DNA from: Silene noctiflora
Taxonomy: Eukaryota; Streptophyta; Magnoliopsida; Caryophyllales; Caryophyllaceae
NCBI GenBank assembly: GCA_009801015.1
Contig: VHZZ01007634.1
Coordinates: 5,222-26,476 of the forward strand
DNA length: 21,255 nt
Direction: 5' to 3'
Part shown: positions 1-13,565 of the stretch, piece after piece
Numbering within the stretch: the stretch's first letter is position 1
How the letters are laid out: each line of letters begins with the position of its first letter
The notes under the pieces: model-generated
Told to the model about the DNA's origin: nothing
Databases searched by the model: none
Seen by the model: only the letters and a program-made list of their open reading frames with translations
Program-made: the position numbers and the translations under genes

Positions 1-180
1 TAAATAATGATGATGAGGTGGCTTGCTAGAATTACCTCAAAAGTGAAATTGTGCAATGTGGTGGTTTGTCTTGCCTTTTTATATTATTTATAGATTATAG
101 ATTTATAGACTAGTCATTGTTCGGTATTTATAATCTCTTCCTTAATTATGTGTTTTAATTACTGTTTTATTTTATTGTTA

Positions 181-218
181 CTAGTATAGACCCCATGCAA
201 TGTATACACGGTCTATAT
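181..218 (-). mobile_element. Helitron-like 3' terminus (minus strand)
   Basis: Read on the minus strand, a 7-bp stem with two wobble pairs (CCGTGTA against TGCATGG) is followed by GGTCTATA and then CTAG at 184-181, with a T next to it. A hairpin some 10 nt before CTRR, followed by T, is the standard Helitron 3' end. The body would extend to higher coordinates; no 5' end was fixed. Confidence 0.4.
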
Positions 219-1619
219 AGTATTTTATTTTTTTTATTGTATTATTTATAGATTTTAAATTGACAATTCATTTATTTTTCATGTTTCTTTTCATTGTATT
301 TTAATTTGAAAATTTAAAATTAAAATCGTTAGAAGTCATGAATTGAGTATTTTTAATGAAAATTTGTCTTTTAATGAGAAAGTATATGATGATATTTTGT
401 AATTATTTTTTACTAATTTTACTAATAACATATTTTTTAGTCGCAACTTCATATCATAAAATGTCAACGAATTTTTATCGTAAAATTCTTTAAGCATAAA
501 AATAGAATTGTTTCATCGTAAAAAGACTGAAGATAAATATGTGGGGAATGTATGTAAAATATTGAATCTTATAAATATTTATATTTAAAAAATTATGCTC
601 ATTTATAACTAAATCATACCTTTAGTATATGCTAAGAATACTAAGTCCACTTAGGAAATACTTTTTAGGCGGGAAAAATGGGAGTGTCTCACAATATCTT
701 ACATTTACGTGAAAAAACATTTTAAGAAAGTAATAAAACTTAGACCATTAAATTCATTAAGAAAATATATTTGGAAGAGTCATTGTATTTATTAAAAATA
801 AAACTTAAAGAAAACTTTTAAGTGATAAGTTTTTATAGTGTGAGAATGAAAAAAATTATATTCCGAGAAATTGAATACATATGAGATTTTGAGTGGTTTA
901 AACAGTGAGTATGTGTACGAGTATGTATGTACACAGTGATCACAAGTTCATTTGAATAATCAAAATAAAAGCAATGATTATTAAGTAATACAGTACAATA
1001 TTATAAATGACATACAAAAGTAGAAAACACATTACATTTTTCATTAATATCTTCAATTAAATATGTATATTTCAAGTATAAAATATTGATTATGACTAAC
1101 TCAATACTACTTTTAGTTAAATATTTTGAAGTTAAACCTCAAAAATTAATATTTGAGAAAGTTACAATCGATTTTATTTATGAGTAAACTCTTAAACATC
1201 ATTATATATAGTGTTTAAAAAAACAAAAGTTGCGAATTTCCTGTAGATGTGTTTGACACATAGCACATGCAAGATACAACCAAAACATTTGACTAAGTTG
1301 AGTTTAGACCCTATATGTTTGATACATAAATATCACACGTTATACTTAAAAAGTTAAAAATTGTATAAAATTTATTCCAACATTTTGAACAAATATTAAT
1401 TGTTTGAAAAATAATGTATCGTTAAATGATATAGTTTCAGAACTTAATGTTGATTGTTTCATTATTCTAATAAATTTTATTTTGATTAATATGATATTTG
1501 ATCAGTCACAAATTTATTTATAAAATTAAACGTTGATCATGCATAATTAATTATCACTTATTTGTTTTAATTAAAATTTTATGTATTTTATTACAGGTAA
1601 TATATAAATTATAATATTT
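219..1619. other. AT-rich intergenic DNA, nothing identified
   Basis: Very AT-rich and without any long open frame. I see no gene, RNA gene or clear element boundary. It may be the body of the Helitron-like element whose 3' end is at 181. Confidence 0.5.
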
Positions 1620-1985
1620 GGGTTTTTTACGTGGTACCCCTGTGTTTTTTCGAATTCTATGTGGCACCCTTAGGTTTTTTAAAACATCAGTGGCATCCCA
1701 AAACTTAGTAAAATGTTATTAAAATACCCAAACTACTAAAAATCAAGTGTTCAAACATTTAAATTTTGTAAAGAAGACATGTTTATGATTGAGTAAACGA
1801 TATTTATGTGAATAACATGACAATTATTAGCAAAAAAATCAAAAATGCATAAACGAAACATTTAAAAGAGGCGAATTAAAACATTTTGGGCATTTTAAAA
1901 TATTTCATTACCACTGATATTCTTGAAAAACGAGGTGTACCATGTAGATTTCGAAGAAATACAAGGCACCATGTAGAAAAACCCT
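1620..1985. mobile_element. Foldback MITE of about 365 bp
   Basis: The left arm (1620-1732) begins GGGTTTTTTACGTGGTACCC. The right arm (about 1883-1985), read in reverse, begins AGGGTTTTTCTACATGGTGC. The arms stay alignable for about 100 bp through TTCGAA, TCAGTGG and AAATGCCCAAA-type blocks. Flanks ATAATATTT and ATTATTTTT could be a worn 9-bp target duplication, as for Mutator-type elements. Non-coding. Confidence 0.7.
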
Positions 1986-2025
1986 ATTATTTTTCTTCAA
2001 TTATAATAATAAAATTTTAAAACAG

Positions 2026-2053
2026 GCCGCGCAAAGCGCGGGCTACTATATAG
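2026..2053 (+). mobile_element. GC-rich hairpin, possible Helitron 3' end
   Basis: GCCGCGCAAAGCGCGGGC forms a tight stem in otherwise AT-rich DNA and is followed by TACTATATAGT. This recalls Helitron 3' hairpins, but the terminal CTRR is poor (ATAG), so the call is weak. Confidence 0.3.
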
Positions 2054-2170
2054 TATAAATATATATTCAGCATAACGAACCAAGTCTAATTGACATACTT
2101 GAATTGTTGAAAATGAAAGTGGCCTGATATATATTGGAATTGGCCTAACCCAAACTTAACCTCAATCTTT

Positions 2171-2309
2171 AACTTATTTACTCTTACAACTTTTGCTGAA
2201 TGTAAGAGTAAATAAGTTATAAAATGCCTAAATCACAAAACATCTAATATGTTGGTAATTAAACTTTATTAATATTACACTTTATAACTTATTTACTCTT
2301 ACAACTTTT
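2171..2309. repeat. Three-copy direct and inverted repeat
   Basis: A 24-bp sequence beginning AACTTATTTACTCTTACAAC occurs exactly at 2171-2194 and 2286-2309. An inverted copy lies between them at 2201-2223, forming an 18-bp perfect inverted repeat with the first copy and a 23-bp one with the last. Two alternative hairpins are possible. Confidence 0.85.
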
Positions 2310-2493
2310 TAACACACTTTTAAGTTACTAAAAACAAACAATCACACATAAAAAAGAAAAAAAAATATATTAAATTATAGAAGTTAGGCTGAAAACCGGA
2401 TACCGTATATACAGTTACATACGATTTCCGCAATACAGAAGAACCGTATCGGGTAAGGATACTAAAAAAAGAGATTAAAAAAACACAAATTAT

Positions 2494-2719
2494 TCTATAA
2501 GACTTATATTTAGGTAAGACTAACCCAACATCATATGACCCAACAAAACTACTTAATAAAAATATGAAATAACACATTTATTTTAATAACCAAATATTTT
2601 AAATTAATAACTTACATATTTAAAAATTGTTTAAAGTTGTCAAAATAAAATCAAAAATTTAATATCTCAATGTTTTTGCTTGGACTTTTCTTCTTTTGGG
2701 TCAGTCTTATACTATAGAA
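2494..2719. repeat. Weak inverted repeat, possible MITE remnant
   Basis: TTGGGTCAGTCTTATACTAT at 2696-2715 resembles the reverse complement of 2494-2528, which reads TTGGGTTAGTCTTACCTAAA. The interior is AT-rich and non-coding. Confidence 0.3.
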
Positions 2720-3010
2720 CGGTCCTATATGAGAGTTGCTGTTTAAAAACCAAGTATCCGACACGGTGGCCAAAGGTGGATAGGAGGGTAGCCCACATAT
2801 GGAGGCCCAACTGAAGTACTGAAACATGGGCCCAAAAACATAAAGAGATGAATGTCAGAGATTTGCATATTAAATTCTCTCACGGGAAAATTCAGACTTA
2901 CGCAACTACTTCCTTTCTGTTGTCTCGTTTTATGGCGGGAAATCGAAAATCCACGACTTCAACATTTTCTGAATGCTAGATAAAGGGATTTTAATGATTA
3001 ATAGCCTATT

Positions 3011-3273
3011 TTGATAATTACGGATTAGTTACTAGAGAGTTTAGGAAACGAAATAAAAGGATTAACGGTTGTTTTCTAAATAAGAAAAATTGTGTTAATG
3101 TGATATCGAAACTATTGTATGAGTATACTATATACTCGTAGTTGATAATTACGGATTAGTTATTAGAGAGTTGAGGAAACGAAATAAAAGGATGAACAAT
3201 TGTTTTTTTAAATAAGAGAAATTGAATTAATATGATATTGAAACTATTGTACGAGTATATTATATACTCGTAG
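3011..3273. repeat. 131-bp tandem duplication, each unit ending in a palindrome
   Basis: Two units (3011-3141 and 3142-3273) are about 85-90 percent alike by eye. Both start TTGATAATTACGGATTAGTT. Each ends in a near-perfect hairpin: GAGTATA-CTA-TATACTC in unit 1 and ACGAGTATAT/TATATACTCGT in unit 2. Confidence 0.9.
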
Positions 3274-3386
3274 TAATATTTTGGGTTGAACGAGCCCGTC
3301 AATGAACAATGTTATACAAAGACACAGAGATGAGAATAATAAAATTGAGGATCTAACATTCATAATGTATGTATCTTATTATCGTG

Positions 3387-3472
3387 TTAGGTCATGTTCT
3401 TTTGGGACTTAAACCATCTGAATTGAACTGAATATAGCTGAACTGAAATTAAGTCCAAAAGAACAGACCTTA
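3387..3472. mobile_element. Tourist-like (PIF/Harbinger) MITE, 80 bp with TTA target duplication
   Basis: The element 3390-3469 is flanked by TTA on both sides (3387-3389 and 3470-3472). Its terminal inverted repeats begin GGTCATGTTCTTTTGGGACT and, from the other side, GGTCTGTTCTTTTGGACTTA. A GGTCTGTT-type end with a TTA duplication is the hallmark of Tourist/PIF-Harbinger MITEs. The centre carries GAACTGAA-like repeats. Confidence 0.75.
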
Positions 3473-3749
3473 ATTGTAACCATCTATAAAACTAAGATAT
3501 TTTCAACGCGTATAAGATAGTTGCATTACACTACTTGTCGTTTTTCGGTGCGATATAACATAACATTAATACTTAATAGTGAATCGGGAATTTTTTGAAA
3601 GACGGTAATTATAGGGTAAGACAGATAGACGTTTGTACACTGTGTCCAGTTCCACGCAATATGTAAAAATACAATTTATTTAGAAGCAAAAATTGAATAT
3701 CCTTTTTATAAAAATGGACTGTTTCACGGTGTAAAACCGTCTTAGACTA

Positions 3750-3926
3750 GAATTTGTATTTTTTTTTTTTTTTTGTCAGAAAGTAAAGATTACATTTCAT
3801 GCTATAGACTTGGCTATATCATGCGCAATCCTATTGAGATGTCTAGGACAATGATTAAGAGAAAAACAGTGACATGACGAAATTAAAGAAATAATAAAGC
3901 TTAAGGCAGGTGGAATTTGTATTTTT
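3750..3926 (-). mobile_element. Short non-LTR retroposon with target-site duplication
   Basis: GAATTTGTATTTT occurs at 3750-3762 and again at 3913-3925. The left copy runs into a T tract ending at 3774, so on the minus strand the insert ends in a poly(A) tail directly followed by the duplicated target. The body (about 138 bp, 3775-3912) has no coding sequence; it is a SINE or a heavily 5'-truncated LINE. Confidence 0.7.
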
Positions 3927-4794
3927 AAAGATATTGTTCATTAGAAGAAATTGTAGAGATTAGAGACATTGTTTTTCTTGTGTTTCATACTTTTATAGTA
4001 TCCACATTCACATTAAATCTGCTTCGTCAAGATAAATACAACGGTCTTATTTAAATTTCATTGTAAAAAAAAGTATGTCCTTGTATTAAAGCATACATGT
4101 TTTTAAAATTTTCGAACATGTATTACTTGCACAGTCGACCACGCACGGTAAACCAATATTACAAATTTGTCGGAAAATGTTATTCAGATCCCAATACATT
4201 TCGTAAAGGTATCAATAATGATTAACGAAACTAATAGAGTATAGTATAAAGTAATATTTACGAATTGAGTTTGGTACCGATCAACTTTAACTACATTTAT
4301 TCAAGACGATCTCTCTACGTAATTTATAACTACCAAATTTTAAAGAGTTCGATAAAATTTAATTTAATTATGTTTCTAAAAAGTTTCTCCTATTATGAAT
4401 AACACATTCATGGAATCATATTGACAAATACAATTCCTCTATAATATTAATAAATGCATTATCAACGAACAAAATCTCCCAAATCAGAACAAAATTTGGA
4501 AATACATTTGAAAATCTCAACCTTTCAAAAATATTCAAAACTAACCAATAATGTTTTACTGATCCAATGACAAAATTAAATAAAATCAAACATTCAAATT
4601 CCAACCTCATCTCCCAATTTACGAAGCTTCTATAATCACTTTGAGTTGCCCACCCAAAACCCACAATCATAACCCATTTCCCCATTATTTTCACCCATTA
4701 TAGTATAAGACGGTTTTTTTATCCGTTAAAAATTCAATCATTACAACTGATAAATAAATGTTTTTATAATAAAATGATCGTCTTATAGGTAGAC
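3927..4794. other. AT-rich intergenic DNA, nothing identified
   Basis: The minus-strand frame at 4416-4694 has no recognisable protein features and no supporting promoter. An AAGACGGT word near 4707 resembles the ends of local MITEs. Confidence 0.5.
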
Positions 4795-5030
4795 CAGACA
4801 AAATTGACACGGCGTAAATGACCCGACCCGCATTCGAATATGACGCGAGACCCAATTTGACCCGACCTGTTCAATGCGACCCAAATATTTAATGTAAGAA
4901 TAGTGACCATTATCCTCAAATAACTTGATAACAACAAACCTAAAAATGATATGAACCCCAAATAACCCGATCCCGCCGAACTTGAACTATAAGTCTATAA
5001 TTGATCTGACCCGATTAACCGTTTGCCAGG
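4795..5030. repeat. GACCCG-rich repetitive tract
   Basis: GACCCG/ACCCGA words recur on the plus strand (around 4820, 4861, 4964 and 5008), with related GACCCAA words. Such degenerate ACCCGA tracts are common plant repeats. I cannot name the parent element. Confidence 0.4.
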
Positions 5031-5049
5031 TTTACATATAGGACTATTT

Positions 5050-5190
5050 TAAATCACAAATTCTCGGATAGTGTCTTTCTCATAAAATGTAAGTGGATAG
5101 TACAAGTGAGTCGGAAATGGATACTCCCACTTGCCCTCCCACTTACATTTTATTTGCCACTAACCGTCTTCAGTCAAAAAATGTTACTGA
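5050..5190. mobile_element. MITE-like foldback, copy 1 of the family at about 20770-20945
   Basis: CATAAAATGTAAGTGG (5081-5096) is inverted at about 5137-5154 (CCACTTACATTTTAT). The left side holds GGATAGTGTCTTTCTCATA, shared exactly with the copy near 20825, and ATCACAAATTCT, which matches the far end of that copy inverted. It lies just upstream of the POLAR-like promoter. Confidence 0.55.
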
Positions 5191-5254
5191 TAGTTAAAAC
5201 CGTAAACGATAAATTGTAGGTTCGAATTCCGTTTCTCCCTACACCTCCTACTCG

Positions 5255-5265
5255 TATATAAAAAG
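5255..5265 (+). promoter_or_regulatory. TATA box of the POLAR-like gene
   Basis: TATATAAAAAG lies 55 nt upstream of the ATG at 5320. This would put the transcription start near 5285-5295 and leave a leader of about 25-35 nt. It is a textbook TATA match in the right place; the start site itself is inferred. Confidence 0.65.
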
Positions 5266-5319
5266 GGCGGTGTCTTAAGAAAAATTAATCAAATAAAAGG
5301 TGCACGGATTCGAAGTAAA

Positions 5320-7029
5320 ATGCCGACGATAAACTCCGCCAATGACGATCAACAATGGCGGAGTTTGCGAAAAAGAAGAAGAGGAGGAGGAGGAGGAGGG
5401 AGATGTTTGACGGTATTGACCAGGGAAGAAAGTGTAAGAGGTCTCGAATGTTATTCTCCCGCACGTGTCGCCGTGTGTCGCCTTCTCGCTGTCGTAAAGA
5501 AATGCAGACGAGGCCGTAAGGGAGACAAAGTCATGGCGGAGGAGGTGGAGAAACGAGAGGTTGCTAGTGATTCAATGGCGGTTGATAATCAGACAATTCA
5601 CGACGGTGTTTCAGGTAAAACCGATTCTCTGACACGGTATTGGAATGTCGGATACAGTTATTCTTTGTAATGTTTTTAATTTTTTTGATCTGAATGAAGT
5701 GTCAAAATGTTATGCTGTGCTCGATGTCAGACACACGACATTGACACTCAAATGAAGTGTCAAAGTAACATAGGTCCCGTCAGTAATTTGTCTCCCCAAA
5801 ATTTGTAATTAACTTTGTTTCACTAGTTACGCTTCTTACCGAATGGTTTAACAATTGTTTCGTAAAGTCGATTTCAGGGTGGATAGTCATTTAAACAATC
5901 GTTTTTGCAGTAACGTCTATATAAAATATGACCATTGTTAATCCGAGCTCTGTCACTGTATTCTTTTCTAATGACATTCTCGGTTCAGGGCATCAAAGGC
6001 AGGAAATGAATTTCAATGTGGCAGCGGGACTGGGACTACTGTCACTTATAGCAGCTAGCAAAACAGAACTCGAAAAAACAGCAGAATTGCGTAGGCAAAT
6101 GGAGACATTCCTAAAAAGCGCTAAACAAGAGCATGCCGGTAAAGTCACTCCCTTAAAGGAGTCATCAGACCCTGAAGTTACCTATGCCGTAAGCACCACC
6201 ATTGACGGTCCAAGCAATCTTAGTGCGTATTCTCAAGAGGGTCATGGACTCAGGTCTAGTCAAGAGGAGTCTGGAATGAGTGGTGTGTGTGACAAACACT
6301 GTGACTTGTATGAAACACAGCGGTGCGTGGATGAAGTAAGTTGTCTTGAGGAGGAATTGGCTGCTGAACTTGAGAGGTTACAGATTGACATTGAGACAGA
6401 AGGGTACGGTGAGACTTGTCAGCAATTGGAACATCAAGAGGATGTCACTGAGGTAAACAACTTTATCTGCTTAAGCTTTTGACGGTTTCAGCTTAATTGC
6501 ATTGCACTAGGTAATGACTTTGATTTGGCAGATGTCTTCTAATGGCAAGGCAACAGGAACAGGAACAGGAACAGCAACTGTTAGCTCCTCCGAAGAGGTC
6601 ATACACCCCAATGATGGAGTCACCCCTGAACATAATGGTGTTCCTCCTCTTGAACTCGAGAGGCGTTTACATGAACTTCTGGAAGCGAGACAAGAAGAGA
6701 GGATTAGAGAACTAGAAGCTCATCTAGAATTCATCAAGGGTAAGCTTCAAGAAAAGGAGGTAGAGGTCATTTGGTGGAAAGACACTGCAAAACTCATCTC
6801 TAAGCAGGTTCCGCAATCTTCCAGGGCTAAGGTACATCTTTCTGCTAATTGTTCCTGCAATAGTTTGAACTTGAAACTCATGAATTATTATGTCATGTTC
6901 TAACTAACTAAGCCAACTTATGTAGTCCAAAACGAACATATTATCATCAAATCATGGAAATGCTGCCTAGATCAGAAATTACAGTTACGTTTCTCTCTGG
7001 TTTTGCAGGTAATTTGTGAGGATAGCTGA
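5320..7029 (+). CDS. POLAR-like stomatal-lineage polarity protein, 4 coding exons, about 359 aa
   Basis: The coding exons I read are 5320-5614, 5989-6452, 6532-6831 and 7009-7029. All junctions are GT-AG and the phases agree, giving 1080 nt. Residues 106-122 read NFNVAAGLGLLSLIAAS. A second conserved block, CLEEELAAELERLQIDIE, lies at 217-234. A C-terminal coiled coil (about 293-346) contains LELERRLHELLEARQEERI and the segment EVEVIWWKDTAKLIS. This block set matches what I know of Arabidopsis POLAR and its relatives, plant proteins that become polarised at the cell cortex during asymmetric divisions of the stomatal lineage and act as scaffolds there. The N-terminal third is basic and Gly-rich, carries a GGA microsatellite and looks poorly conserved. 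The start is the first ATG about 55 nt after a TATA box. The last coding exon supplies only six residues and the stop. An ATG at 5928 opens the exon 2 frame, but using it would lose the N-terminus. Confidence 0.75.
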
Positions 7030-7384
7030 GTATCAATGGATCAGAATTTGTCGAGGCTTATACTGCTCTTAAAGAGGGGATCTTGTTACAGTCCTGAATT
7101 TTTGTATATTACTAGTGTATGTTGTTTACCGCGATCTAGATAACGGTTTTGTGTCTCTAGTCGATATTAGGAGCTGTGAACAAGTGATCATCAAATCGGG
7201 ACTTGCATGCTCGAAGTCCGGACTCCTGAGTAACATTCATCAGTATGTTTTGCCAATATGTGAATATAAGGCCTATGGATATTACAAAAACTTTAATTTA
7301 TGTTTCATTGTCAGTATTTCTAGTTTTTGATATCTTTGTAACTCTTCTATCGTTTATCGACATGTCGAATTAAACATGTTGAAA

Positions 7385-7390
7385 AATAAA
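7385..7390 (+). terminator. Candidate polyadenylation signal of the POLAR-like gene
   Basis: AATAAA occurs about 355 nt after the stop codon of the POLAR-like gene, in an AT-rich stretch. Plant polyadenylation signals are degenerate, so this is a candidate only. Most of 7030-7384 would then be 3' UTR. Confidence 0.35.
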
Positions 7391-7815
7391 GCACTCTTTT
7401 TATGAAGGAAGTTTAAAATGCATACCCAAACAGCCAAACTCTTGTATAATTCGATCTCATATGAAAATTCGTTTCACTATTTATTTTGATAATGCGGAAG
7501 AGTTTGTGGCCATGGACAATCGACTTTACATGTTCAAAATCATAATAGGTTTTCAAATTAGACCAACATAAATACCGGAGTACAAAATATAAACACACGT
7601 TATTTACCGAGCTTTAAAAACTTAACTGCAATATATGTAATAAACGGTACGACCCATAAACTGCTAAATTTTCCATCAAATTTGATTGTTACTCGTTCAA
7701 AGAACATATCAGTCTCCTACTCTATCCACTATCAAGTGACCCTTCAACCACACTTGTGAAAAAATCATTCAAACTTAAAAAGATTCAATCTTTGGTACAT
7801 AATTGGTAACAAGAA
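7391..7815. other. Intergenic spacer and UMP kinase promoter/leader
   Basis: This is AT-rich DNA between the two plus-strand genes. It should hold the promoter and leader of the UMP kinase gene, but I see no clear TATA box. A minus-strand frame at 7413-7598 has no recognisable protein content. Confidence 0.5.
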
Positions 7816-12706
<4,891 letters not shown>

Positions 12707-13565
12707 ATCTTTGAGCGGAGGGCGATTTACAGATCTAGTTACAGTAGTATAGAATATTTAGCTAAGATGGAATTCGTTCCTCTATATCACAAAGATGAAG
12801 GCGTGAGGTTGTTAGGGCCACTCAGTAGCTGTTACTAAATGCTAGTTGCGACTCATAGATGCTGGCAATCTGCTCGGGTTTAGAAACTTCCTAGAAGCTG
12901 TGGTTCCGGAATGCAACGTTGGTTGCGGTAGTTTGAAGTAGTGGTATTGGAATCCGGCAAATGTGACAACAATTGCAGCCATGCTGTCGCGATAAAAAAA
13001 TGACATTTATCAAAAAATTTCACTTGTATTGTCCTCTTTCGACTTTTATTCTCAAAAATATGTAAAGATGCAAAACAAGTACTCCGTATTTTTGTAGTAT
13101 CATTAAAAAAAAGGCATAGTTACTAAATTTTGTGAAAAAATAGCAAGGCACTTTGCTTTTTTTTTTTTTTTTTTTCGAGTTTTTTAAAATAAAAAGCCAA
13201 CACAAAATAAAAACATTTCCGACTCTGGAATTGACCATTAGAGACGTTGTTTGTCTGATTTGTCTGAACTAAGTGCAAAATAAAAACATTTCCGACATGA
13301 GAGATTTGAAAAAGAAAACTTTCCCTTCCCTTCCATTTCCTTCTCTTTCCCTCCTCGTTACCTATTCAAACAAGGGCTTAAGGGAAATTTGCAATCATCC
13401 TCTTCAATGTTACTCTAGTTTTTGTAAGCTAACAGCATAACTTATGTACTAACTACTGAACATAGGCAGAAAGATACAAATGTCGAAAGCCAAACCAAAA
13501 TATGAACCAAGCACAAACTACCAATTTAACTTAACTAAGCAAGTTACAAAAAGTCCCAAATGTCA
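12707..13565. other. Convergent 3' region between UMP kinase and NRG2-like genes
   Basis: The two genes converge here, so the stretch should hold both 3' UTRs. It contains a T tract near 13159-13175, two copies of a 21-bp direct repeat (13203 and 13276), a pyrimidine-rich block at 13319-13356 and one TACTCCGTA nonamer at 13080-13088. A candidate plus-strand AATAAA lies at 13188-13193. I see no gene; the minus-strand frame at 13020-13238 is low-complexity. Confidence 0.5.
13203..13296. repeat. 21-bp direct repeat pair
   Basis: The 21-bp sequence AAAATAAAAACATTTCCGAC with a leading C occurs exactly at 13203-13223 and 13276-13296, separated by 52 bp. It may reflect a local duplication or an insertion between duplicated target sites. 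The intervening DNA shows no clear element ends. Confidence 0.75.

Noticed and set aside
667..675. GGCGGGAAA E2F-like sites here and at 2935-2943
   Set aside because: No gene start is near either copy; chance matches are likely.
2320..2577. Minus-strand 85-codon frame
   Set aside because: Low-complexity AT-rich translation with Phe runs, no conserved content and no promoter.
3599..3742. AAGACGGT/ACCGTCTT pair as MITE ends
   Set aside because: Only the 8-bp words match; the flanking arms do not align.
5213..5225. TAGGTTCGAATTC resembling a tRNA T-loop
   Set aside because: No acceptor, D or anticodon stems can be drawn around it.
5320..7029. WRKY transcription factor, a name sometimes attached to POLAR relatives
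   Set aside because: No WRKYGQK motif or zinc ligands are present.
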